NCBI GenBank assembly: GCA_025359215.1 | Contig: JANYHE010000115.1 | Span: 81,513-145,512 of the forward strand | Length of the DNA: 64,000 bases | DNA from: Hyphomicrobiales bacterium | GTDB taxonomy: Bacteria; Pseudomonadota; Alphaproteobacteria; Rhizobiales; Aestuariivirgaceae | Direction of reading: 5' to 3' | In this document: positions 21,830-31,041 of the stretch, piece by piece | How positions within the stretch are numbered: position 1 is the stretch's first letter | Layout: each line of letters opens with the position of its first letter | The notes under the pieces: generated by a model | Databases searched by the model: none | What the model saw: only the letters and a program-made list of their open reading frames with translations | What the model was told of the DNA's origin: nothing | Translations under genes and position numbers: made by a program

Positions 21830-22625
21830 GAGACCGCCACAACAACCAAATGCCAACAATAACCAATGGCAACGACAGCACCATGCCCATCGTCACAAAT
21901 CCAGTAAGGTAACCCAGCTGCACATCAGGAACACGAAAGAACTCCACAAAGATTCGGGACATCCCATAGCCCAAAGCAAACACCCCGGAAGCCCGCCCCG
22001 GCTTGGCCAACGCGCCAAATTGATGTGTGGCAATGCGCACCGCCAAAAACAAAACCACACCTTCCAGCAGCGCTTCATAAAGCTGGCTGGGGTGGCGGCC
22101 AAAAGTTTCGCCTGGAAAAATCACGGCCCAAGGCATATCACTGGCCCGACCATAAAGTTCTGCATTGATGAAGTTGGCAACCCGCCCCAAGCCCAAACCC
22201 ACAGGCACCGAGGCCGCACCTAAATCTAACATCCGGTCCAACGTGGCACCAATATTGCGGCCATAGAAATAGCACGCTATTACAACCCCTAAAAAGCCGC
22301 CATGGAATGACATTCCACCGTCCCAAACCTTAATTATATCAAGGGGATGCTCAAAATACTTCAACGGATTGTAGAAGAGCACATAACCCAATCTTCCGCC
22401 GCCCACTACGCCCACAAAAAACCAGATAAACATATCGTCAATTTGTTGTTTGGTCATGGTGAGTTTTTGCCCAAACCACATCGCCGGATTGGCCACCAGC
22501 GCCTTCATATACCAACCGGCAAACAGCAACCCACCCACATAAGCAAGCCCATACCACTTCACGATGAAGGGTCCGTACTCGATCAAGTTTGGGCTGATGT
22601 TGGGGAATGACAAAGCTGCAATCAT
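21816..22625 (-). CDS. lgt: Prolipoprotein diacylglyceryl transferase
   Basis: GRLGYVLFYNP, DGGMSFHGGFLGV, GRVANFINAELYGR, HPSQLYEALLEG. Confidence 0.94.
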   Translation of the reverse strand: MIAALSFPNISPNLIEYGPFIVKWYGLAYVGGLLFAGWYMKALVANPAMWFGQKLTMTKQQIDDMFIWFFVGVVGGGRLGYVLFYNPLKYFEHPLDIIKVWDGGMSFHGGFLGVVIACYFYGRNIGATLDRMLDLGAASVPVGLGLGRVANFINAELYGRASDMPWAVIFPGETFGRHPSQLYEALLEGVVLFLAVRIATHQFGALAKPGRASGVFALGYGMSRIFVEFFRVPDVQLGYLTGFVTMGMVLSLPLVIVGIWLLWRSRDRA

Positions 22626-22719
22626 CGCATCCAATTGCCCCAAGCGGCAGATTCTTGCAACAGCACTTGAAGAATGTGTCGATAATCACTAGCTAAGAAT
22701 TAACAAAGGAACCATCGCC

Positions 22720-22977
22720 ATGCCCGCCACATCTTCCCGCTTTTTTGACGAACTCGCCAAGTTGATGACCAATGCTGCTGGTGCAGCCTCCGGTGTGCGC
22801 AAGGAAGTCGATAGCTTGGTGCAAACCCAAGTGGAGCGCGTGCTCAATAATCTCAATGTTGTAAAGCGCGAAGAATTTGATGTGGTGCGCGAGATGGCAG
22901 AAAAAGCACGCACTGAAAATGACAAGTTAGCAGCCCGTATCGCAGAGCTTGAGTCGAAGCTGAGCGCAACCAATTAA
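22720..22977 (+). CDS. UbiK/BMFP accessory factor family protein
   Basis: 85 aa; LVQTQVERVLNNLNVVKREEFDVVREMAEKARTEN, BMFP coiled coil. Confidence 0.85.
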   Translation: MPATSSRFFDELAKLMTNAAGAASGVRKEVDSLVQTQVERVLNNLNVVKREEFDVVREMAEKARTENDKLAARIAELESKLSATN

Positions 22978-22983
22978 ATTCAT

Positions 22984-23568
22984 GTGGAAGAATCACTGCT
23001 GCCATTGAAGCAGCAGTCACACTCCATCACATTCACCTCATCAGCGAGAATGATTCGTCCGCTGACTGAGGAATTTTTAATGACGGCATTTGCGCCTTAT
23101 CTAAACCCGCTCGACCGTGTGGAGCGTTTGGCTGAAAGCCACCATTGGAATGTGGACCGCACCAATGATCATGAGGTTGTGATGCTGGTTGGCGGCGGCT
23201 GGGCTGATCTCAATTTATCCTTCACCTGGCGCGATGATTTAGAGTCTTTGCATTTTGCCTGCATTCTGGATCTTAAAGTTCCTGAAAAGCGCCGCGATGA
23301 AGTGGCGAGGCTTCTGGCCATCATCAATGGTCAGATGATGCAAGGCCATTTTGATTTGTGGACCAATGACGGATCAATTGTCTATCGCTACACATTGTTA
23401 TTGGCAGGAGGCGCTCAAGCCAACGATGCACAATGCGAGGGCATAATCAGCATCGGCGTTGAATCAGCTCAGCGCTATTATCCCGCCATTCAATTCGTCA
23501 TCTGGGCTGGCCACAGCGCTGAAGACGCATTAGAAAATGCCATGTTAGAAACGCAAGGCGAAGCATGA
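22984..23568 (+). CDS. YbjN domain-containing protein (start uncertain)
   Basis: YbjN-like GGGWADLNLSFTWRDDLESLHFACILDLKVP; upstream of proC. Confidence 0.78.
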   Translation: MEESLLPLKQQSHSITFTSSARMIRPLTEEFLMTAFAPYLNPLDRVERLAESHHWNVDRTNDHEVVMLVGGGWADLNLSFTWRDDLESLHFACILDLKVPEKRRDEVARLLAIINGQMMQGHFDLWTNDGSIVYRYTLLLAGGAQANDAQCEGIISIGVESAQRYYPAIQFVIWAGHSAEDALENAMLETQGEA

Positions 23569-24386
23569 CGATTAATCTCACAGGCACATTGGTTTTGGCA
23601 GGAGCCGGCAAAATGGGCAGTGCCATGCTGGAAGGCTGGTTGAAAGGTGGAGCTGATCCGAAAAAGATCGTGGCCATTGATCCCATGCCTCCCAAAGAAG
23701 TGCTGGAGCTTTTGGCACGCCATAACATTAGCCACAACCCAGAAATCACATCGATCACCGATGCCGAAGTCATTGTCGTGGCTGTAAAGCCACAAGTGAT
23801 GGACGATGTTTTGCCGAATTTGGTGAGCCTGAAATCATCGCGCCCAGTCATCTTGTCAGTGGCTGCTGGAAAAACCATCGCCACCTTCGCTAAGCATTTT
23901 GGTGAAGATGCGGCGATCATTCGCACCATTCCCAACACGCCAGCTGCCATTGGCCGTGGCATCACCGCCATGTCTGCCAATGCCAATGTGTCAAAAGCCC
24001 AAATGGAATTGGCCATAGCGCTTTTGGATTCCACAGGCGAAGTGGTCACTGTTGAAAATGAATCTATGATTGATCTGGTCACTGCTGTTTCCGGTTCCGG
24101 CCCGGCTTATGTGTTTTACCTCACAGAATGCCTCGCCAATGCTGGCGTAAAAATAGGCCTACCCGTTGATCTTGCCATGCAACTTGCTCGAGCCACCGTT
24201 GCTGGTTCTGGCGAACTTATGCGCCAGACCGGTATTGATGCCGCCACTCTTCGTCAGAACGTTACCTCGCCAAAAGGCACTACTTATGCGGCATTGCAAG
24301 TGTTGATGGCTGATGATGGCATGAAGCCCCTGTTCGAAAAAGCCATCACCGCCGCCGCAATTCGTTCGAAAGAGCTGGCGACTTAA
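23565..24386 (+). CDS. proC: Pyrroline-5-carboxylate reductase
   Basis: LAGAGKMGSAMLEGWL, AVKPQVMDDVL, IRTIPNTPAAIGRGITAM, VTAVSGSGPAYVFYL. Confidence 0.94.
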   Translation: MTINLTGTLVLAGAGKMGSAMLEGWLKGGADPKKIVAIDPMPPKEVLELLARHNISHNPEITSITDAEVIVVAVKPQVMDDVLPNLVSLKSSRPVILSVAAGKTIATFAKHFGEDAAIIRTIPNTPAAIGRGITAMSANANVSKAQMELAIALLDSTGEVVTVENESMIDLVTAVSGSGPAYVFYLTECLANAGVKIGLPVDLAMQLARATVAGSGELMRQTGIDAATLRQNVTSPKGTTYAALQVLMADDGMKPLFEKAITAAAIRSKELAT

Positions 24387-24724
24387 TGGCTGAAATCACT
24401 TTCACTGATTTTGAGAAGGTCGATATTCGCATCGGCACCATCATCGGCGTCGAACCGTTTCCAGAAGCCCGAAAGCCTGCCTTTAAATTGAAAATTGATT
24501 TTGGCAATGGGATTGGTATCAAAAAATCCTCAGCGCAAATCACTAAACATTACACGGTGGAAACACTACTCGGTCGGCAAGTGGCTGCTGTGGTCAATTT
24601 TCCGCCGCGCCAAATCGGCCCTTTCATGTCGGAAGTTTTAACACTGGGCTTTCCCGATGATGCGGGCGGAGTGGTGCTCATCGGCCCCAGCGTTGCTGTG
24701 CCCAATGGCGGCAAGCTTTTTTAG
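24386..24724 (+). CDS. tRNA-binding protein, CsaA-like
   Basis: DFEKVDIRIGTIIGVEPFPEARKPAFKLKIDFG; OB-fold CsaA motif. Confidence 0.88.
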   Translation: MAEITFTDFEKVDIRIGTIIGVEPFPEARKPAFKLKIDFGNGIGIKKSSAQITKHYTVETLLGRQVAAVVNFPPRQIGPFMSEVLTLGFPDDAGGVVLIGPSVAVPNGGKLF

Positions 24725-24763
24725 CACTTGTTTGCCTCTCCCCCCTGCTCTAGCCTTATTCAC

Positions 24764-24917
24764 GCAAGGTGCCAGCGCAAGCTGGAGAATCGGGAATGCG
24801 GTTCAATTCCGCAACGTGCCCAACGCTGTAAGGTGGACGAAACGATGAATGCCATTTGCTTCTTGAGCAGAGAAGGCGTCGGATCGATTGAAACCTAAGT
24901 CAGAAGACCGGCCTTGC
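24764..24917 (+). promoter_or_regulatory. Cobalamin (AdoCbl) riboswitch upstream of bluB
   Basis: Pairing ends GCAAGG (24764-24769)/CCTTGC (24912-24917); core GAATCGGGAATGCGGTTCAATTCCGCAACGTGCCCAACGCTGTAAGGTGGACGAAA and CCTAAGTCAGAAGACCGGCC match B12-box consensus order. Confidence 0.88.
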
Positions 24918-24973
24918 ATCATAGGGGTGCCGTTTGGAAATCGGCACTTCAATTGATTAATGAGGGGACGACA

Positions 24974-25669
24974 ATGCCAAACACTTCTGGCGAATTGGCG
25001 CATGCAGCGCCATTTAATGGAGACGACAAAGACGCCGTTTATAAAGCGATTTTGACACGGCGCGATGTGCGCAGTCAATTTTTACCCCGAGAAATCCCTG
25101 ATGATGTTTTGAACCGATTGCTAATGGCAGCCCACCATGCCCCTTCAGTGGGTTTCATGCAGCCATGGAATTTCATCTTCATCAAAGCGGCAGAAACGAG
25201 GAACCGCATCAGCGATGCTTTTGCAAAGGCCAATGCGGAGGCCGCAGAGCTTTTCTCCGATAAGCGCAAAACACTTTATAGCACGCTGAAACTTGAAGGC
25301 ATAAAGCAGTCCCCCATCAATCTTTGCATCACTTGTGATCGTGAGCGTGGCGGTCCCGTGGTTCTGGGCCGCACCCATAACCGTGATACTGATCTTTATT
25401 CTACAGTCTGTGCTGTACAAAATTTGATGTTGGCCGCAAGGGCCGAAGGCATTGGCGCAGGTTGGGTGAGCATCTTCAATGATGCCGACATACGCGAAAT
25501 TCTTGCCTTGCCTGAACACGTGGTGCCCGTGGCCTATCTCTGTTTAGGCTATGTCGAAGAGCTCTTTCAGAAGCCCGAACTTGAAGTTAAAGGCTGGCGC
25601 AACCGGCTCGATTTGCAAACCCTTGTATTTCATGATCGTTGGGGTGAAAAAGACGGCGAACAGGTCTAG
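24974..25669 (+). CDS. bluB: 5,6-dimethylbenzimidazole synthase
   Basis: Nitroreductase fold with BluB motifs ILTRRDVRSQFLP, HHAPSVGFMQPWNFI, VLGRTHNRDTDLYSTVCAVQNLMLAARAEGIGAGWVSI; start after riboswitch. Confidence 0.92.
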   Translation: MPNTSGELAHAAPFNGDDKDAVYKAILTRRDVRSQFLPREIPDDVLNRLLMAAHHAPSVGFMQPWNFIFIKAAETRNRISDAFAKANAEAAELFSDKRKTLYSTLKLEGIKQSPINLCITCDRERGGPVVLGRTHNRDTDLYSTVCAVQNLMLAARAEGIGAGWVSIFNDADIREILALPEHVVPVAYLCLGYVEELFQKPELEVKGWRNRLDLQTLVFHDRWGEKDGEQV

Positions 25670-26302
25670 TTGTTGCAGGAGCATTCCGTGTCCACCATTA
25701 AAAACATTGCCGAGTTGGAAGCAATCTACAACCTTCAGCCAGCGCTGGCATCGACAGCAAAAGAGATTGAATCCATAGCGCCAGTCTATCAACGCATCAT
25801 CGAAATATCACCTTTTGTTGCGTTGGCTACCGTTGGCCCGGAAGGCCTCGACTGCTCTCCTCGTGGCGATCTCGCAGGCTTCGTGAGGGTGCTCGACTCA
25901 AAAACTCTGGCCATGCCAGATCGGCGCGGCAACAATCGTATTGATAGCTTGCGCAACATTGTGATCGATCCACGGGTGGCACTTCTTTTTTTAATCCCCG
26001 GCAGTGGCACCACATTCCGTGTGAACGGCAACGCCTATCTCACAATTGATCATGAACTTTGCCAATCATTCGCAGTGGAGGAAAAGCCGCCACGCTGTGT
26101 GATTATCGTAAAAGTGGAAACCTGTTACTTCCAATGTGCCCGCGCCATTTTGCGCTCTGGATTATGGGACCCTTCAAAATTTGTGGCGAAAGATGCCGTT
26201 CCAAGCACAGGCGATGTTTTGGAATCGCTCACAAAGGGTGAAATCAAAGCGTCTGACTATAACGGCGATTGGCCTGGCCGAGCGAAGACAAGCATGTGGT
26301 GA
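25670..26302 (+). CDS. Pyridoxamine 5'-phosphate oxidase-like FMN-binding protein (MSMEG_1061-like)
   Basis: SPFVALATVGPEGLDCSPRGDLAGFV, IPDRRGNNRIDSL-like AMPDRRGNNRIDSLRNIV, LFLIPGSGTTFRVNG. Confidence 0.85.
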   Translation: MLQEHSVSTIKNIAELEAIYNLQPALASTAKEIESIAPVYQRIIEISPFVALATVGPEGLDCSPRGDLAGFVRVLDSKTLAMPDRRGNNRIDSLRNIVIDPRVALLFLIPGSGTTFRVNGNAYLTIDHELCQSFAVEEKPPRCVIIVKVETCYFQCARAILRSGLWDPSKFVAKDAVPSTGDVLESLTKGEIKASDYNGDWPGRAKTSMW

Positions 26303-26305
26303 ACC

Positions 26306-27652
26306 TCACATTGGAATTTTAATCGCCACCCGTAATCCACCCAGCGGGCTATCTTGCAACAAAATATCGCCTCCATGCGCATGTGCAATATCAAGCGCAA
26401 TTGCCAAGCCTAAGCCCGTGCCAGTTTTATCAAGATTGCGCGCTTCGTCCAAACGCACAAAGGGGCGAAACACATCTTCACGCTGATGTGGCGGAATGCC
26501 CGGCCCATCATCATCGACATAAAGCCACAACCGTTCATCTTTCAATTCGCCCTTAACTGTCACAGTCTTGCCATAACGAACGGCATTGCCAATAATGTTG
26601 GTCAGCAGTCTTCGAAAGGCATTGGCTTTGAGCAAAATCGAAATCTCAGGAATTTCGCGATAAGAAATGCGAGAATTCTCGCGTTCAAAAGTTTGCACCA
26701 CCGCCCGCACAGCATCTGGCACGAATAGCAGTAATGCTTGTTCGCCGCCGTCGCCGCGCACAAACGCCATATAATCTTCAAGCATTTGTTGCATCTCGTT
26801 CACATCTTCGCGCAAAGGCGCGGCGCGCGGGTTATCTCCAAGCACGGCCAATTCAAGACGAAAACGCGTGAGAATTGTGCGCAGATCATGCGAAACGCCA
26901 GCCAACATGGTGGTGCGCTGCTCCACATGCCGCGCAATGCGGCGCTTCATATCTAAAAATGCCTCGCCAGCCAGTTTCACCTCTGTAGCGCCCAGCGGCT
27001 TAAATTTTCCAACCTCGCGGCCCTTACCAAATTCTTGCGCCGCTTTCGTCAGGTCTAAAATAGGCTTGATCTGATTGCGCATGAAAATCACTGCAATGCC
27101 CAGAAGTGACAATGCCGAAAGCACCATAAACGACAGCATCAACGGCGTGCCCACAGCATGTGCGCGGTCTGCATCCACACTGGTTTGAAAAATCAAACCC
27201 TTCTCCACTTCAACTCGAATTTCAACCTGACCATTGGGTGCAGAACTATTAACCCAATAATTTCGGTCGGATTCTGTGCTAAGATAATATTTAATCTTTG
27301 TATCAAAAAGCGAGAGCAAAGGAATCGCCAAGGGTTTAGGAAGCTCTTCTCCGCGACGATAATAAAAATCCATCCGCAGTTTTTGATGGGCAAGCTGTTT
27401 GATATCATCCAAAGCATGATCAGATTTATCAGACCGTTCATAGAGTGTGATCAACAAACCGATTTCATTCGAAAGCGAACGCGCCAAAACCTTGGTCACA
27501 TTATCCCAATAGCGCTCTATAATCACGCCAGCCATGAGCAGCTGCAACAACACCACAGGTGTAATCATGATTGCCAACGCACGCCCATAAAGCCCATGCG
27601 GTGCATAAGTTTCTAAAAATTCGTTGAAACGATCATAAAGCCTGTTGCGCAT
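26306..27652 (-). CDS. Sensor histidine kinase (EnvZ-like)
   Basis: Two TMs, HAMP, H-box VSHDLRTILTRFRLEL, N-box NIIGNAVRYG, DDGPGIP, GTGLGLAI. Confidence 0.92.
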   Translation of the reverse strand: MRNRLYDRFNEFLETYAPHGLYGRALAIMITPVVLLQLLMAGVIIERYWDNVTKVLARSLSNEIGLLITLYERSDKSDHALDDIKQLAHQKLRMDFYYRRGEELPKPLAIPLLSLFDTKIKYYLSTESDRNYWVNSSAPNGQVEIRVEVEKGLIFQTSVDADRAHAVGTPLMLSFMVLSALSLLGIAVIFMRNQIKPILDLTKAAQEFGKGREVGKFKPLGATEVKLAGEAFLDMKRRIARHVEQRTTMLAGVSHDLRTILTRFRLELAVLGDNPRAAPLREDVNEMQQMLEDYMAFVRGDGGEQALLLFVPDAVRAVVQTFERENSRISYREIPEISILLKANAFRRLLTNIIGNAVRYGKTVTVKGELKDERLWLYVDDDGPGIPPHQREDVFRPFVRLDEARNLDKTGTGLGLAIALDIAHAHGGDILLQDSPLGGLRVAIKIPM

Positions 27653-27654
27653 TG

Positions 27655-28341
27655 CTAAGCCTTATCCAGATATAAGGCATAACCTGCACCGCGAATGGTT
27701 TGCAGATATTTTGGATTTGAAGGATCCGCCTCAATTTTTTGCCGCAACCGATTAATCTGCACGTCCACACTGCGCACACTGTCTTCACCGCCCGATTGAG
27801 CAAGTTCAACGCGGCTCAATGGTTCTCCGGTTTTTTGCACGAGCAAGCGCAGTATGTCTTTTTCGCGCGATGTCAGCCGAACCGCTTCACCGCCGCGCAG
27901 CAATTCTCCCAGTGCAATATTAAAGCGGCAATCGCCAAACACAGCATCGCGAAGAATATCATTTTTGGGCGCAGCACGGCGCAATAGGCTTTGAATGCGC
28001 AACAACAATTCTTGCGGCTCAAACGGTTTGCTCAAATAATCGTCTACACCTGTAGTGAGCCCGGCAATGCGGTGCTGCGTTTCCGCCAATGCCGAGAGCA
28101 TGAGAATGGGAATAGCCACAGCATTCGAACGCAAATCACGGGCCAATGAAAGCCCAGTTTCGCCAGGCATCATCACATCCAGAATTATCAAATCGAAAAT
28201 AACGCCCCGCATCCGTTCGCGTGCATCTGCCGCCGATGCCGCAAGCGAAATCATGAAACCATTTTCAACTAAATAGGACCGTAGCAACTCGCGAATGCGC
28301 TTATCATCATCGACGATGAGAATGTGAGATCGCTCCGTCAT
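27655..28341 (-). CDS. Response regulator, OmpR family
   Basis: ILIVDDDKRIRELL, LIILDVMMPGETGL, DDYLSKPFEPQEL, winged-helix VDVQINRLRQKIE. Confidence 0.93.
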   Translation of the reverse strand: MTERSHILIVDDDKRIRELLRSYLVENGFMISLAASAADARERMRGVIFDLIILDVMMPGETGLSLARDLRSNAVAIPILMLSALAETQHRIAGLTTGVDDYLSKPFEPQELLLRIQSLLRRAAPKNDILRDAVFGDCRFNIALGELLRGGEAVRLTSREKDILRLLVQKTGEPLSRVELAQSGGEDSVRSVDVQINRLRQKIEADPSNPKYLQTIRGAGYALYLDKA

Positions 28342-28826
28342 TTCACTTCCCCCACCCGTAAGCTCCACTCAGCCGCCGCCTTCCGATGCTCGGGATTGAT
28401 CAGATGAAGAAGTAAATCGCGAAGCCCTACCCCACCTGTTTCCAAAGCGGCTTTCTGAAAACGTGCAATTTGTGGAGCCATCAGTTTTTGACGCAGCGCC
28501 TCGCCCGTGTCCGTTAAAAAAAGAAGTCTTTGACGTCGGTCCACCTCGCCTTCCTTCTGAAACACATAGCCTTTATCAATCAGCTCTTTCAAAACCCGCG
28601 CCAAACTTTGCTTGGTGATTTTCAAAATATCCAACAAACTGGCAACTGTCATTCCGGGATCGCGACCGACAAAATGCAAAATGCGGTGATGCGCCCGACC
28701 AAAACTTAGACCTTCCAGAATCTCATCCGGATCAGATACGAAATCGCGGTAGGCAAAAAACAACAGCTCCACCAAAGCCACTGCTTCAGCCTCTGATAAT
28801 TTATGCTTCTTGATTATGTCAGTCAT
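28338..28826 (-). CDS. MarR family transcriptional regulator
   Basis: SFGRAHHRILHFVGRDPGMTVASLLDILKITKQSLARVLKELIDKGYV..DRRQRLLFLTDTG; overlaps response-regulator start. Confidence 0.9.
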   Translation of the reverse strand: MTDIIKKHKLSEAEAVALVELLFFAYRDFVSDPDEILEGLSFGRAHHRILHFVGRDPGMTVASLLDILKITKQSLARVLKELIDKGYVFQKEGEVDRRQRLLFLTDTGEALRQKLMAPQIARFQKAALETGGVGLRDLLLHLINPEHRKAAAEWSLRVGEVK

Positions 28827-28835
28827 ATTGACATA
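28815..28835. promoter_or_regulatory. Palindromic candidate operator in the divergent marR/ilvE intergenic region
   Basis: TATGTCA-GTCATAT-TGACATA, perfect 7-bp arms, spanning the marR start codon (28826). Confidence 0.5.
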
Positions 28836-28892
28836 TATTCCAACTGTGTTAGCGTTAATCAAATTCAATGCAGAATAGTTTGGGAGATTTCA

Positions 28893-29765
28893 ATGTCCAT
28901 CATTCCTTTTGATCAACGCGATGGCCATATTTGGTTCAACGGCGAAATCATTCCGTGGAAAGATGCTAAAGTTCATGTGCTCACCCATGGCCTGCATTAT
29001 GGCTCAAGCGTGTTCGAAGGCGAACGTTCTTACGGTGGCAAGATTTTCAAATCGAAAGAGCACACCCAGCGTTTCCGCAAATCAGCCAATATTTTGGATT
29101 TTGATCTTCCGTACACGGATGTTGAAATCAATGCAGCCAAGGATGAAGTTGTAAAACTAGCGGGCGGTGGCGATCAATACGTGCGCCCAGTAGCTTTCCG
29201 TGGCAGCGAAATGATGGCCGTTTCCGCGCAGAACAACAAAATTCATGTGGCCATCGCTACTTGGGCTTGGCCTTCCATGTTTGATCCTGAAACCAAAATG
29301 AAGGGCATTAAGCTGGACATCGCTGAATATCGCAGGCCAGACCCGATGTGCGCGCCCGTTCACGCCAAGGCTGCAGGCCTTTATATGATCTGCACAATCT
29401 CAAAACACAAAGCCGAGAAAAAGGGCTATGCCGATGCCATGATGCTGGATTGGCAAGGCCGCGTGGCCGAATGCACTGGTGCCAACATCTTCTTCATCAA
29501 AGATGGCGCCATCCACACGCCCATTGCTGATTGCTTCCTCAATGGCCTCACAAGGCAAACGGTCATTTCCATAGCCAAAGCCCAAGGCATGGACGTGATT
29601 GAAACGAGAATCATGCCCGAAGAACTACCAACCTATAACGAATGTTTCATCGTGGGAAGCGCTGCTGAAGTAACACCCGTAGCCGAAATCGGCCCCTATA
29701 AATTCACTCCCGGCAACATGAGCCGCACCTTGATGGACGCCTACTCAAGTGCTGTTCGGGCATAA
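28893..29765 (+). CDS. ilvE: Branched-chain amino acid aminotransferase
   Basis: IWFNGEIIPWKDAKVHVLTHGLHYGSSVFEGER, GLTRQTVISIAK; class IV PLP enzyme. Confidence 0.92.
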   Translation: MSIIPFDQRDGHIWFNGEIIPWKDAKVHVLTHGLHYGSSVFEGERSYGGKIFKSKEHTQRFRKSANILDFDLPYTDVEINAAKDEVVKLAGGGDQYVRPVAFRGSEMMAVSAQNNKIHVAIATWAWPSMFDPETKMKGIKLDIAEYRRPDPMCAPVHAKAAGLYMICTISKHKAEKKGYADAMMLDWQGRVAECTGANIFFIKDGAIHTPIADCFLNGLTRQTVISIAKAQGMDVIETRIMPEELPTYNECFIVGSAAEVTPVAEIGPYKFTPGNMSRTLMDAYSSAVRA

Positions 29766-29817
29766 TCGCATCGACATCACCAAAACTTCGCGCTAATTTC
29801 CCTTCAGGAGTTTACGC

Positions 29818-31032
29818 ATGAAGTTATTGAATCAAATGTTGTCTGGCATCATCAAAGTGGGAACGCTTGAGATTGAAGATGCGAGTGGCAGCTTGCATGT
29901 TCATGGCGGAACCCCCGCACCTTTTGTGCGGGTAAAACTCCATGATCCCGCCCTTTATAAGATGCTTTATGTGAAGCCAGAAATGGCGGCGGGCGAGGCT
30001 TATATGGATGGCACTTTGACCATCGAAAAAGGCACACTTCGCGATTTTATTGAGCTGTTCGGTTTGAACCAAGGGACTCCCCTCAGTCCTTCTGCCGGTC
30101 TCATTGTTTCGTTTCTCGCGGGTAAACTGAAATCCAAACTGGAAGAAAACACGCTTCTGCGCTCGCGGGAAAATGTGCAGCACCACTATGACATTTCAAA
30201 TGATCTTTACAAACTTTTCCTGGATAAGGACCTGAATTATTCCTGCGCCTATTACCGCACGCCTCAAGACACCCTGGAGCAAGCACAAGAAAACAAACTC
30301 CGCCATATTGCGTCTAAGCTTGATCTCAAACCCGGACAAAAAGTCTTGGATATTGGCTGCGGCTGGGGCGGCATGAGCCTTTATTTGGCCACTCATTTTG
30401 ATGTGAAAGTTACAGGTGTCACGCTTTCAGTCGAACAGCTTAAATTTGCGCAAAGTCGCGTGGCTGAAATGGGGCTCAGCGACAAAGTGAATTTTGAACT
30501 GCGTGATTACCGCGAAGTGCAAGGCGAGTTTGACCGCATCGTTTCAGTTGGCATGTTGGAACATGTGGGACTTTCCTCATTGCCAGAATATTTTTACACG
30601 GTGCGAAGGCTGCTCAATGAAAATGGCGTCGCCCTGATCCATTCTATCTGCCGCACCGATGGCCCCGGCACCGCCGCCCCGTGGTTGAAAAAGTATATTT
30701 TCCCCGGCGGTTATTCGCCCGCATTGTCAGAAGCAGTTGCGGCCATCGAAAAAACCAAGCTTTGGATCACCGACACCGAAATCTGGCGCTTGCACTACAA
30801 ACACACCATCGCAGCATGGTCAGAACGCTTCGCCCAAAATCGCGCGAAGGCAGCTGAAATGATGGGAGAACGCTTCTGCCGCATGTGGGAGTTTTATCTG
30901 GTCACCAGCGAGTTGAGCTTCATCTATTTCCACCATGTCAATTTCCAAATCCAATTGAGCAAGTCACTGCAAACTTTGCCCCTGCAGCGCGACTATATGT
31001 TTGCGATGGAGAATCAGCTTCTCAAAAACTAA
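29818..31032 (+). CDS. cfa: Cyclopropane-fatty-acyl-phospholipid synthase family protein
   Basis: HHYDISNDLYKLFLDKDLNYSCAYY, VLDIGCGWGGMSLYLA, VSVGMLEHVG, YIFPGGYSPAL. Confidence 0.93.
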   Translation: MKLLNQMLSGIIKVGTLEIEDASGSLHVHGGTPAPFVRVKLHDPALYKMLYVKPEMAAGEAYMDGTLTIEKGTLRDFIELFGLNQGTPLSPSAGLIVSFLAGKLKSKLEENTLLRSRENVQHHYDISNDLYKLFLDKDLNYSCAYYRTPQDTLEQAQENKLRHIASKLDLKPGQKVLDIGCGWGGMSLYLATHFDVKVTGVTLSVEQLKFAQSRVAEMGLSDKVNFELRDYREVQGEFDRIVSVGMLEHVGLSSLPEYFYTVRRLLNENGVALIHSICRTDGPGTAAPWLKKYIFPGGYSPALSEAVAAIEKTKLWITDTEIWRLHYKHTIAAWSERFAQNRAKAAEMMGERFCRMWEFYLVTSELSFIYFHHVNFQIQLSKSLQTLPLQRDYMFAMENQLLKN

Positions 31033-31041
31033 ACTCTGTGC

